Positions 20,870 through 32,117 of a stretch of 64,000 bases of DNA are shown here, piece by piece. Position 1 is the first letter of the stretch; every line of letters starts with the position of its first letter. The DNA lies in the NCBI RefSeq assembly GCF_026210795.1, contig NC_089435.1:930001-994000 (forward strand), in the 5' to 3' direction. Under the pieces are notes generated by a model. The model saw nothing but the letters and a program-made list of their open reading frames with translations, searched no databases and was not told the origin of the DNA. The DNA comes from Rhizophagus irregularis (lineage: Eukaryota > Glomeromycota > Glomeromycetes > Glomerales > Glomeraceae). The position numbers were made by a program, and so were the translations under genes.

Positions 20870-20965
20870 ACCCAGGCTGTATGGCGTGGACGTCAGTATC
20901 AGTCACAGCCCAAAAAACGTGAGTCTCCAGCCGATATTTGGTACGGACTGGGCCTAGCTACTCAC
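20870..20965. other. Unexplained GC-rich island of about 95 bp
   Basis: Begins near CCCAGGCTGTATGGCGTGG and ends near CTGGGCCTAGCTACTCAC, clearly GC-richer than the AT-rich DNA on both sides. No useful open frame on either strand and no tRNA fold that I can draw. It lies 30-120 bp beyond the stop codon of the SANT-like gene, so it may be 3' UTR or a small non-coding RNA. Confidence 0.35.
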
Positions 20966-20993
20966 TTAATAAATAATAAAAAAATAAAAATAA

Positions 20994-21618
20994 TTATCTT
21001 CTTCTACGATACGTAGGTAAGTTTCTCCTTGCCCTACGATCGTCACGCGTGACTAAAATTGATCAAATTTATCAAATTTAAAACATGAACGTAAATATTA
21101 ATTATAAATTTTATTATAGTATAATTACCCGGCCTCTCCCAAAATCTCGTTCTAAATTCGCAATAATATCTTGCGCTGGTACGCATCCACAGCCGCCGCC
21201 CAGGGTTACCATTACGATAAAGGACATAGTTCTAAATATCAAAATCAGTTTGAATATTCGGTAAATACATTTAATTTATATGAATGTAATGTTATTTATT
21301 TACTTACATGGTAATCCCTGACGAGGTTCCTCCACTTTTGGCTGCACTGTTGCCCGGAAACCCTCGTTCGAAATATTCTATTTATTCTGATTCAATTAAA
21401 TGGATTGGTTAATTTGAATTTAAATTCTTTCTTAAAGAAATTATAGATATTAGTCATATGAACCTATTGGCAACAGAGTCCCAAAAATCTTGGCGGCTTC
21501 TACCATTAATATTGTGGTAGGCGCGGTTTCTGTCTCGGCGTATGTCAACAAGTTCGTCCATCATAGCCCAGTTCCAATGGACGTTATAGTGGGAACGACG
21601 ACGTGTGTGGCGAGGCAT
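20994..21618 (-). CDS. Small SANT/Myb-like DNA-binding protein, four exons, 128 codons
   Basis: Exons on the minus strand: 21618-21464, 21377-21308, 21231-21129 and 21052-20994; introns 86, 76 and 76 nt; donors GTTCAT, GTAAGT and GTAATT; phases 2, 0, 1 all agree and the total is 387 nt including TAA. The start MPRHTRRRSHYNVHWNWAMM is Arg-rich. The helix pattern W.W..MDELVDIR, FWDSVANR and GQQCSQKWRNLVRDY has the spacing and aromatic residues of a Myb/SANT-like (trihelix/MADF-style) DNA-binding domain; then ARYYCEFRTRFWERP and a basic tail RRARRNLPTYRRRR. Such proteins bind DNA as regulators or are companion ORFs of PIF/Harbinger transposons; no Harbinger nuclease is visible nearby. The reading frame has no lesion. 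It is GC-richer than its surroundings. Confidence 0.75.
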
Positions 21619-22130
21619 TATTAGTAATTTGATTTTGGGATGAGTAAAAATTTGAAAGAAAGTCGTAAAATGTCACTTTAAATAAAATTTGAACAATACC
21701 TCTTTGGTTTGATTTTATTTCTCGTTTCAATTAAAATTTAATTTATTAGACTTTTCATCATTAAACATATTAATTAAATCTCATGCGGATATGGATTATC
21801 TAAATATAAATATCATGATTCTAAATATAAATATAAATCACTTAATTTATTTTAATTTTTTTTAAAAAAAAATCTTAGTTTGATTTCAATTAAAAATAAT
21901 TAAAAATCATGTACATGTTTTGGTTATTTAAATATAAATATCAATATATTATATTTAAAAATAAACCAATTTATTATTAGCACATTCTATTGAATTTTAA
22001 AAAAATCAATTTTTTTTTTAAAAAAAAATCACATATTTAAAAATAAAACAATTATATTCTGATTAAATATTTTGCGTACATTTCTTAAAAAAATCATAAA
22101 AAAAAATCTTGTACGTCGTACATGCAATTA
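21619..22130. other. AT-rich upstream region of the SANT-like gene
   Basis: No gene recognised. AAATATAAATAT words are repeated from about 21790 to 21960. The promoter of the minus-strand gene must lie here, but I see no defined motif. Confidence 0.4.
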
Positions 22131-22134
22131 CTAA

Positions 22135-22290
22135 ATATCATCCCCTTGTGATAAATAAAAAATTACGCAACACAAATTCAACACAAACTCAACACAAATT
22201 TAACAAATTTAACGAAATTTGGCTAAAATTAATAATTTTTTACCAGAATTATCAACACAAATTGAACACAAATTGAACACAAATTTCAGT
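22135..22290. repeat. Short repeat of CAACACAAAT type
   Basis: CAACACAAATTCAACACAAAC and related 11-12 bp words recur at about 22168-22205 and 22250-22285. Confidence 0.6.
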
Positions 22291-22429
22291 CACGATTTAT
22301 TTATGTCACACCCGCTATACGATGTACATGATTTCTGGCCAATCAAAATTAGGCTGATCCTTGCATGTGATTTAATCATTTAATCATTTAATCATGCACG
22401 CGTTTTTGTCTTATTTATTTTTGTTTCTT

Positions 22430-23060
22430 ATTTCTTTATTCTTTTGTTCAATATTTTTAATTTTTTTGTCTCTTCTTTCTATTATTTCTTTAATTATATA
22501 CAATATATTTACATATATTTCATAATTTATTGCTTTGCAGGTATAGAAATATTTGTTTATTAATACTAATTATTTTCATTTTTTTTTACCTCTTTGTTAT
22601 TTTGTATCGTAATACTAACAATAATATCCATGTTTCCTTTATTCCTTTTTACTTGTACTTTAATACTAACGATACTAACAATACTAACAACATGTTTATT
22701 TTTTCCTTTCTCTTTATTTCTTTATTCTTTTGTTCAATTACTTTGCAGGTATAGAAATATTTATTTATTAATACTAATTATTTTAATATTAACGCGTTTT
22801 TTTTTACCTCTTTGTTACTTTATGTCGTAATACTAACAATACTATCTACGTTTCCTTTATTTCTTTTTACTTGTACTTTAATACTAACGATAATATCCAT
22901 GTTTCTTTTACTCCTTTTACTGTTTCTTTAACTCTTTTTACCTTAATACTAACAATAATAACAATATTTCTTTTATCTTTATATCTAATACTAACGTTAC
23001 TATAGCTGTTTCTTTTCTTTTTACGTCTAATAATATTGTTACTCTACTCTTTCTTTTTTT
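22430..23060. repeat. TACTAAC-rich pyrimidine repeat with a duplicated CAGGTATAG junction
   Basis: At least eight copies of AATACTAAC lie between 22610 and 23000, each followed by 15-30 bp ending in a T/C-rich tract. A block of about 210 bp containing TTTGCAGGTATAGAAATATT is duplicated (CAG|GTATAG at about 22538 and 22748). TACTAAC is the consensus yeast branch point and CAG|GTATAG combines an acceptor with a donor. I find no exon large enough to support a gene. Confidence 0.65.
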
Positions 23061-23154
23061 ACTTTTATGTATTCTGTATATATTAATAAATACTTGTAAT
23101 TTTTTATGATTATATCTAATAAAACATACATTATATAAACTTATAGTACAGAAA

Positions 23155-23625
23155 ATGAAGTATTATTTATCGAAATATTTTGAAATATTACAAAATATTA
23201 AGTTGTGTAAAATCACAGAATATTACGAATCGTCAAATTATGGAACATTACGCATCATAAAATTTCGAAATATTTTAAAAAGTTGCGAAGTATTACGCAG
23301 TAAAATTACGGAATATTACGAATCGTAAAATTACGAAGCCTTGCATACAGTAATATTTCGAAATATTTTAAAAAGTTACAAAATATTACGCTTACGCAAA
23401 CTTGCGGCGGGTCTGAAAACTTACGAAATATTATGTAAAATTACGAAATATTGCGAACTGCAAAATTACGGAATATTACAAATCGTAAAATTACGAAGCT
23501 TTGCATATCGTAATATTTCGAAATATTTTAAAAAGTTACAAAATATTACGCTTACGCAAACTTGCGGCGGGTCTGGAAGCTTACGAAATATTATGATGTG
23601 TAAACTTGCGCAACTTTTTGCACTA
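23155..23625. repeat. TTACG-word repeats including a tandem segment of about 165 bp
   Basis: The segment GCATACAGTAATATTTCGAA...CTTACGCAAACTTGCGGCGG at 23342 recurs at about 23503. Further degenerate copies of AAATATTACG and TACGAATCGTAAAATTACG precede it. The 109-codon open frame here reflects the repeat, in my view. Confidence 0.65.
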
Positions 23626-23823
23626 TATAATTTCCTGATGCTGTCATTAGGACAGCATAGCTATCGCTAGGGCCTTAAGTTTTGTCAATAATGGGTTAAA
23701 TGTTATATTTCCTGAGGGAAATTGTACATTAATAATAAAGATTGGCATAAAAGAAATGTAAAAATAGATCGTGACACATGATAATATTTCATTGTCATGC
23801 GGCACTAATTATTAAAATATATA

Positions 23824-23928
23824 CCCTATAAAAAATTTTTCAGAAAAATGGCACGTGTATCAGTATATGAGTTTCTTCGTAATAAAAACTAGAAAAATGG
23901 AGTTTTTCCCAGAATTTCTTTTATAGAG
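23824..23928. mobile_element. 105-bp MITE, CCCTRTAAAAA family, TSD ATA
   Basis: Left end CCCTATAAAAAATTTTTCAG at 23824; right end, on the complement, CTCTATAAAAGAAATTCTGG. Flanked by ATA at 23821-23823 and ATA at 23929-23931. One mismatch in the terminal ten bases. Smallest of the four copies. Confidence 0.65.
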
Positions 23929-23931
23929 ATA

Positions 23932-24861
23932 TAAAAAATATCTGTTATATATTAAATGTTATAAGTGATATTATTTTCTATTAACATGTTTCCATAAATT
24001 TCCACATTTCTTTTTCAATAGTTCCATACTAAATAAATAAAATATTAATACTAATAATAATGAACAATAATAATAAATGAAAGTTGAATTTGTAATTTTG
24101 ATCTAGAAATTTAAAGATCGCATAAAAAACTACAATTATCATTCATCACTAAATTACAATCAACCTCTTATCTACAATATAGGTCATTCTCAATTATCTC
24201 TTTCAATTTGATCATATAGTGACATCAGGAGAATAAAATAAGTGTAGATTTACAAAATTATACATACGTGAAAAACCACGCAAATCTACACCACTCGCGA
24301 TGATATACGAGTGTGAAAAAGTTAGAGAAATTTTCAATAGTATATAATAACGTATTTTTAAAAATGACGTAATTTTTCAATAATAAAAAATGACGTAATT
24401 ATTTCAATAGTATAAAATTGTGTAATAATTTTAATAAAAAAAATAATATGTATATATTTGACAATTAAAAATAGCGTAATTATTCAACAATAAAAAAATA
24501 GTGTAATTATTTTAATGGTATAAAATCATGTAATTTATTTTAATAATAAAACCGTGTAAATTCATTTTAATAATAATAATCTTGTATTTATTTTTAACAA
24601 TGTATTAGCATATTTCTAATAGTAAATAATAATGTATCTAATTTAATAATATTATTTTGTTGTATTGTAAAAATTCGTATATAATCAATCTATAATAAAA
24701 ACACATAATTAATTATTCGTTTAAAATAGAGCTAAAATAAATAATGCTCACCATTTAATAATAACGTGTTAATAAATAAGTTGTTCTAATAAAATAAAAA
24801 TGAATAATATGATAATAAACGACAATAAAAGCAAAAAAAAAAGAAATAATTTTTACCACTA
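23932..24861. other. Intergenic with one hairpin and degenerate repeats
   Basis: GTGTAGATTTACAAAATT and its near complement GCAAATCTACACCACT form an imperfect hairpin at 24241-24295. From 24340 to 24620 a degenerate unit (TTTCAATAGTATAAAATTG / ATGACGTAATT) recurs about six times. No gene. Confidence 0.45.
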
Positions 24862-26351
24862 TTAGTCAAAGAGATTTCCGTCATCAGTTTCTTCTTCGGA
24901 ATCATGATCTTCAATACTTTCATTATCTTTCATCTTTGATTCTTCCTTTTGAATATGCATAATATTGCTTTCTTCTGGAATCTTGTTATCGTTTAAAAGT
25001 GACTATTAAAAATCACAAGTTAACACTTATTTTATCATAAACACAATTACAAATTGATAATACTTACCAAGAAAACTACATATCTTTTTTTAACTGACTC
25101 TTCACTACATTTAATTTCGTCAGTATGTGGGTTTAAAACCACACAGCATACTGCAAGAGTAAAAGAAATTAACGAAGGTGCTAAACAACTTTTTTTTGAT
25201 TCTTTTGGCATGGCCTTCGTGATTATTTTATTGATGTTAACTAAACTGCTATCATCTGAATCCCATATGTTTGAATATGCTTCAATTACACAAGGTGAAT
25301 TCTTCCACTCTCCTATTTTTGAACCTGCGTTTGATTTAATTTCTGGGATCTTCAAAACCTTAAATAATGCAGATTTTATTTCTTTTGACAATGAGCCTCG
25401 ACGGTGTCGCATTTTTTCAAGACACTAATATAATAAATTAAAAATAAAAAAATTGTGTTATCAAAAAAAAATAATATCACACTTACCATTGGCATAAATT
25501 GAGAATAAAATCAAGAATCCCAATTGTGTTTTCCTATGTCATTAATGTATCCATTTGATCTTTTTTCAACATATTCTTCAAGGCGTTCCTTAAACAACTC
25601 CTGTGTGGGATATAATGATGTTTTTTGGATTTCTTTTGTAATCGCAACAATCCCTTTCTATTAAAGTAATATTATGAAAAAAAAAGTATTTAGTAACTTA
25701 ATAATATCAATTAAATCTTCAAAATATGATACTTACTTCAAAAAAAGCAGGTGTTAAAGCATCTTCACGACGCATTTTTCTGAGCATCTGATTCATTTCA
25801 TTAAGCTTTTTTTCTTGTTTTATTTGGTTTCTCCAAATAACCTTATTCTGACTGTTCAACTTTTCCAAAAACTCCGTGGGAACCATATAATAATCAGTAT
25901 TATTATCCTCTAATTTATGTAAAGTGTAAATACAGTATATAGTAGTGAGAATATACAATCAGATACGTACTACTAGCTCTTTTAGTTTTTCGTGTAGTAT
26001 CAATAATATCCAAGTCATGCCCATGTTTCTTTGAAGTATCTGGCGAGTTATCCATATTTTCATCATCTTGACTTTCATCTCCTTGAGTTTCAGTTTCTTT
26101 ATCCCAACTTTCATCTTCATGGATCTCAATTTCTTTCTCCCGACTTTTACCTTTTTTATTTTGTTAGCAATATTATAATGTAAAATACTTTCTAATTACT
26201 AATTTTATTATATTATTATCATATTCATTAATAGAGTTTTAGTTATACCTTCATTATTTTTTCTTGCTTTAGTTAAGGCACGTGTTTGAATTGGTACCTT
26301 TCTTGATGATGGTCTACTACTACTTTTAGATTTTATGGTTTCTGACATCAT
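24862..26351 (-). pseudogene. Six-exon gene of unknown function interrupted by one in-frame UGA
   Basis: Exons (minus): 26351-26249, 26150-25971, 25909-25737, 25657-25487, 25424-25068 and 25002-24862; introns 98, 61, 79, 62 and 65 nt, mostly GTAAGT donors. Lengths sum to 1125 nt (375 codons) and all phases agree. Exon 1 begins MMSETIKSKSSSRPSSRK (basic, Ser-rich); exon 2 is highly acidic; exon 3 has a predicted coiled coil (KKLNEMNQMLRKMR); exon 5 has GSKIGEWKNSPCVIEAYSNIW, which resembles C-terminal regions of lineage-specific proteins I cannot name; exon 6 is an acidic tail. The only defect is TGA at 25511-25513 in exon 4, between GKHNWDS and FYSQFMPM. It may be a nonsense mutation (CGA to TGA would restore Arg), a sequencing error, or recoding. 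Confidence 0.6.
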
Positions 26352-27050
26352 ATAAAATGATTAAAGCAAATTAAAGAGTATCAAAGGTAATTGTATTAAA
26401 TGAAAATAAAGAAAGAAAGAAATATTATATATAATATTTCAAGAATAGTTTATATAAATTTTATTAGACTATTTATACTTTTTTAGACTTCATTACAGCG
26501 GATTTATGAAATTTGGCAAAAATTTGCTGCGTCTTTGGAATTGAAATTGACTTACAGAAACATGTGATACTAATTAAGCTTTTTCCTAAAAAAGTAAATA
26601 ATGACGTGCCTTAATACTGGAAAAATTAGTTAGATAATGTAGACAATGGGAAAATTGGTTAGACACAAGATTTGGGTACAAAATATTTTTTAAGGCCCAT
26701 TTTTGACTGTTTACTAATAAATTTGAGACTTAAATACAAATTTGGTGACTAAAATAATGTCAAATATTTATTTAATATGATGAATAAATTTGGGGTATTT
26801 CATAAATCCGCCATTGATGTTGTACTTTACAATACTACTATTACATAATTAATTAATAAGTATTACAAATATTATATAAAACTATAATTAAAATAGTAAA
26901 GTATAAAAATTATGAGATAATTAAATTGAAATACATATGATATTCTAATCAAAATCAATAAATTAATATCAATCAAAAAAAAAAAGATATTTTGAATAAT
27001 TTCAAAGTTAATAAATTAAGAATATAATCTAAAGAAATACTTTATACATA
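26352..27050. other. Region between the divergent six-exon gene and transposase gene
   Basis: The two genes are divergently oriented with starts at 26351 and 27051, so both promoters lie here. A 318-bp inverted-repeat element (26496-26813) occupies much of it. Confidence 0.5.
26496..26813. mobile_element. 318-bp MITE with GCGGATTTATGAAAT ends
   Basis: GCGGATTTATGAAAT at 26498 and ATTTCATAAATCCGC ending at 26811 are exact 15-bp inverted repeats, extended imperfectly by AATTTGG and CCAAATT inward. Flanks are TTA (26493-26495) and TTG (26814-26816), an imperfect match for a 3-bp duplication. Non-coding interior with a near-direct repeat AATTAGTTAGATAATGTAGA / AATTGGTTAGACACAAG. Confidence 0.6.
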
Positions 27051-30000
27051 ATGAGTCTATTATGTCCATATAAAGGATGCAATCGAACCTTTTCAAAACA
27101 TCAATCATTATTACAACACATTAGAAAAAGCCACTCTGTTATTGTAGGATATGAAATAAATGATGAGGTAAGTGATGAAATAAATATAAATGAAGGTGAT
27201 GTAGATCTCTTTCAGGATGAAAAACTGTTTGAAAACTTGAATTTAAAGGTAAATTTCAGAATTAAATCAATTTGTTAATTGAATGTAGATGACTGAATAT
27301 AACATCTGCCATTTATAATTAAAAAGAAATTAGAAGGTACAACAGTAGAAACACAAAAATTTTTTGATTTACCTGAAGAAATGGATGATTTAATAGATGA
27401 TGATGATGCTGAAGAAGAAATAAATAATTCTAATGGGAAAATGGATGATTCTAATGAAGAAATGGATGATTCCAATGAAGAAATGTATGATGATTCTAAT
27501 GAAGAAATGGATGATTCTAATAAAGAAATAGATGATTCTAATGAAGAAATGAATGATTCAGATGATTTTAGTGATGAAATGGAAGGTCTAAATGATTTAA
27601 ATGATGATGATTCAGATACTGAAATTGATTCAGTTGATTCTGAAGACTTTCATGGAGCTAAGTTTGAAGATGCAGTAAATGAAACACTTGATGATTCTGT
27701 TCTACAATGGCCTAATGAAACCTATCGAGAATTTGCAAAGATTTGTGTTGATTATGATTTATCAAATCAAGCTGTAGATTCATTTATTAATTTTTTCAAC
27801 AAAAATGCAAATTTAAACAAATCACCTTTACCAAATAATTCCAGAGAAATGCATAAATTCATGAATTCAATAGTATCACCAAATCTTGATTTTAAAAAAA
27901 AACATATAATTGACTTTGAAGGTATCTCATATAATCTTCATTATCGCCCAATAATAAAGACAATTAAAGCACTTCTTCAAAAGCCAGATATAACTAATAA
28001 CTTTATACTTAAGTTTGAAGAAAAGCGACAAGCCAATACAGTAGGTATTATATTTTTTATTTATGATTAAATATATTATCTAAATTTAATTTTAATATAT
28101 ATCATATTATAGAATAGTCGAATTTTCTCTGAACAGTATAATTGTAATTGGTGGCAACAGACAGAATCTCAGTTGAAAATTGGAAGTCGAGTTTTATCAA
28201 TTATACTATATTCTGATGCAACTCTTTGTGATAGTCTAGGTAAAACTCAACAGCATCCAGTTTTTCTTACTTTAGGTAATATTCCTTCATGGCAAAGAAA
28301 TAAAAAGAATGCCAAAGTGCTATTAGGTTATATGCCAATTCTCCAAAGTAAAAATCAAGCAACAAGAAATTCTGATAACTTTCAGAAACTTATATGTAAA
28401 GTTATAAAGCGATGTTGGAGTATTTTACTTCGTCCTATTATGAAACTGGATGAACTGGAATTAAACATCAAGAATGTACAGATTACATTTACTCCAAGAA
28501 TTTCTGTATTTCTTGCAGATATGCTGGAAGCAAATGCAATTACATGTACTTACAAATCAGCTAATTGTAAGATGCCATGTCCAAGTTGTATTGTGCATAT
28601 TGAAGATCTAAATAATATGAAGATTTCAAAAGGAAATATCACTTTACGAACACCTAATTCAATGGCTTCTGTAATTCAAAATAAAAAGGCTAAAGAGTAT
28701 TCAATTCATGATCAAAAAAACATATTCTGGAATTTTCCATAAGAAAATAAATTGACATTTAACCTTACAAAAAAGAAATAATTTAACTAATAATTTTCTT
28801 TTTTGTTTACAGAAACTTAAATGTTTATGAGGCAGTCTTACCTGATCGTATGCACCACTTGGATTTGGGTCTCTTTAAGTATATGTTAGAATATACACAA
28901 GATCTTCTAATTGAACAATGTGGAAATTATGCAATTGAAGAATTTAACAATCGATTAGCAGCAATTCCAAAGTTTACTGGATTAAAAATCTTTAATAATG
29001 GAATAACTTCTGTTCAAACAGCTGATGAATATCGAATGATAATAAAGGTAATAATTTCAATAGTTGATGGCTTATTTGATGATAATGATTCAAGAATTAT
29101 AGAACGAAGAAGTAAAAATAAAAATCCATATATATCTTCAACTCGACTTACTTCTGTATACTTCTTTTTTGTTCATATGTATATAATGAGTCGTAATGAA
29201 GAATTTTCAGAGGAAGATCTGATTAAATTTGAGGTAAAAATGCAACCAGATTTTGTTTCATTTGATTTAAATAATAAAACATATACTGTATAAACTTTGT
29301 AGGATTTAATTACAATATGGAGTTGTGAATTTGTGGAAATCTTTTCCCGGTTTAGTCCTAGTGAACTAAAGCTGCCAAAATTGCATTCTTGGAGGTATCA
29401 TGTAGTACCAGCTATCTGTCAATTTGATTCAATAAATAGTTTTACAACTGAAACCTTTGAAACATTGCATAAATATTATGTTAAAATTCCATATCGCAAG
29501 AGCAACAAGAAAGAGGTTATGAACCAAATTTTGAATAAAGTAAGATATACTGTACAACTTTTAATATAAGCCAAACAGAATTTAATATTTTTGTTATTTA
29601 GGTTAGGCAAAAAGCTTTAATTGAATCTACAACCAAGTCTGTAAAACAGAAAGTTGGCCAATTATCAAGTAAACTTTATGATATACGCTTTTCAGCATTT
29701 GAGAATCATTTAGAAATTTTCCAGCAATTAGAAATACTGAATCCTTTGCAACTTGAAGGAATGGAGAATCTACTTGATTCACTTAACAAGCTTAAAGATG
29801 ATATACTTTTAGATAAAGTTGACAGCTTTATACGATTATATAAAAGTGCAACAATAAAATCTGCAGATATAATCCATGCAGATCCATCATATAATAAAGT
29901 TCCATGGTTTAGTGATGTTGCTATTGTAATGGATACAACAAATGCCACTAATTATACTACAGACCAAGGCATGTGCTTTGGAAAGGTCAGTAAAGTTGCC

Positions 30001-30302
30001 ATTACTGATTTAGATGTTATTTTTAAATGTTAACTGGTTATGTTTTATATTAGGTATTATTGTTAGGAGAAATATTTTCTAAAAGCTCACATAATACTGC
30101 AAAATTTATCTTTGCAATGGTTAAATGGTATGATTATTGTGAACAAGATGATAATGAAGATTCAGAAATCTATGGATGTCCTAGGCTAACATTATTAAAA
30201 GAATATGATGTGGTGCCATTAGAATCCATAGAACAAGCTGTTCATATTATACCAAGATTTCATAAAACAAATCAATTTTTGATGAATAGAAATATTTTTT
30301 AA
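27051..30302 (+). CDS. Plavaka-type DNA transposase with C2H2 zinc finger, seven exons, one mutated splice donor
   Basis: Exons: 27051-27248, 27327-28040, 28113-28738, 28813-29233, 29303-29539, 29602-29985 and 30054-30302; introns 69-78 nt; total 2829 nt, 942 codons plus stop, all phases agree. The N-terminus is one C2H2 finger (CPYKGCNRTFSKHQSLLQHIRKSH, here C-X4-C-X12-H-X4-H), followed by an acidic (D/N)SNEEMDD repeat. Catalytic landmarks: SIILYSDAT (first Asp), a CxxC cluster CKMPCPSC, and PDRMHHLDLGLF. These match the Plavaka/Kyakuja-like transposases I know from fungi. Intron 3 starts with ATAAGA where GTAAGA is expected; without its removal translation stops at TAA 28740-28742 after IFWNFP. 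So function depends on use of an AT-AG intron, and the copy may be dead. I did not find terminal repeats. Confidence 0.75.
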
Positions 30303-30600
30303 ATTAAATGAATTCATGAACTATTGCTAAGTGTTATAAGCAAAATATTTTTACATTTTTGTTTAATATATGTGTTAATGTAAACATCACACTACAGTTG
30401 ATTAATTTTACTTATTAGTACTCTAAAATTATCCAATTTCATTTTTGGTTAAGATAGATACTATTTGATAGTTAAAGATATATATTATATTCAAGTTAAT
30501 TTTTGATATAACAGCCCCAGATATATTTCTACATGCTATAATAAACAAACTATTATTACACGCAAAATTGAATAATAAGTGAATGCAATAAAATTATTCA

Positions 30601-30905
30601 AAACTACCTATTTGTGTAGAATTTATGAAACTTTTTAAGATAAAAAATTGATGAAGTATTTCTTAAATCATTTTTATGTGTAGATTACTTAAAATCGTAT
30701 TTTTAAGAAATTATTTCAAGTTGTAAAATTTTGAAATTACCTATTCATGTAGAATTTATGAAACTTTTTAAGACAAAAAATCAATGAAGTATTTCTTAAA
30801 TCATTTTTATGTGTAGATTACTTAAAATAGTATATTTAAGAAATTATTTCAAGATGTAAAACTTCGAAACTACCTATTCATGAATAATTTATGGCACTTT
30901 TTAAG
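30601..30905. repeat. 132-bp tandem repeat downstream of the Plavaka transposase
   Basis: Two full copies (30601-30735 and 30736-30868) and a partial third of a unit with AATTTATGAAACTTTTTAAG, GAAGTATTTCTTAAATCATT and TTTTATGTGTAGATTACTTA. Being directly 3' of the transposase, they may be subterminal repeats of that transposon; this is inference. Confidence 0.7.
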
Positions 30906-31345
30906 ATATGCCTTATTAAATAACTATGTTTTAAGTGTAATTTATGCAAAACCGTAAATTTATATATTTTTATGGAGTGAAAATTTCCAGGGATTATACA
31001 TATTTGACAACTTTACGCTAATATTCGCCTCATATAATCTCCTGATGGATATTATTATGCTCAAGTATCACAGAGAATATTTTTTTTATAGCTTTGACAT
31101 TAAGCAACATGTTTTTTTTTGTTTTTTTTATGATAATGAAAAAGTTAAAAGGCAATTAAAAATTTCTTGCGTTAAAAGTGAAATAATATAAACTTAAATG
31201 ATAATCAAGAATTTTCTATTAATAGAAGATCATTGAGATCATTTAAAGAAAAAAATGGTTTAACTTGCTCTCTTTGAATCTTACTGATACTTTTTTGGTT
31301 GATCAGATCACTTACCAATTTATCATTTGAGTTGCTTGAGAGCAC
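30906..31345. other. Intergenic, no gene recognised
   Basis: A/T-rich. The 66-codon minus frame at 31205-31405 crosses the edge of the MITE at 31346, so I do not treat it as a gene. Confidence 0.4.
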
Positions 31346-31515
31346 CCCTGTAAAAAAAGTCGATCCATTTTTTATATTCCATCTTTTTTTCCATAAAAGG
31401 CTCATATTTCCTCATATTTCCGGAATTTATAACCTTATATCACGGAATTTATCGAATTATTTACATTTAACATGAATGGATCCGTAAAAGGCAGATTTTT
31501 TACAAAAATACAGGG
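31346..31515. mobile_element. 170-bp MITE, CCCTRTAAAAA family, TSD CAC
   Basis: Left end CCCTGTAAAAAAAGTCGATC at 31346, right end TTTTTTACAAAAATACAGGG at 31515, with GATCC also mirrored inward. Flanked by CAC (31343-31345) and CAC (31516-31518), an exact 3-bp duplication. Confidence 0.8.
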
Positions 31516-32117
31516 CACAAATAAAATACTTTATCAATCTAAATTAAAAATAGGATAGAAGCATTAAATAATAAGTCGTTAAATACTAGTATTGATTATG
31601 CAACTTCAATAAATGAATTTCATTATGATATTTTAGGTGTTTAGCTGCTTTTATAATTTATAAGAAATAAATCATACATGATTATAATATTACTTCAAAT
31701 TTTTAAAGTATGGATTGGATATAAACTTAAATCTGCTAAACAAATTGCAAATAAAAATAAAAATATAAATAAATGCTATTTTAATAATTATAAATATTTG
31801 AATATACCGTCTAGCACTGCATATAGTATCTCCCCTTTTCCGTACCCCCACTTCATAAGACCCGGGTATTTTATTAGATATAAAAAAATTTTCCTATCTT
31901 AAGACCCGGGTATAATTCAATTTTTATTAAGGAAGTTTTACATAAGACCCGGGTATTTTAATAGATTTAAATATTAATTATTGTAACATAATAAAATAAT
32001 CAAATTTAAATTGCAAAATTTAGAAAATATATTTATTTACATTATTGAATTATCATATTTTTATTTTTTATTAACGGGAGCATGAATTATCATGTTTTTT
32101 GTCTTACCAATCTACTT

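Noticed and set aside
22530-22830. Hydrophobic plus-strand frames of 74 and 78 codons
   Set aside because: Produced by T-rich repeats; both copies of the duplicated block give overlapping frames in different phases.
26496-30905. The 26496-26813 inverted repeat as one end of the Plavaka transposon
   Set aside because: Both of its inverted ends lie upstream of the gene, and I find no GCGGATTTATGAAAT copy downstream of 30302.
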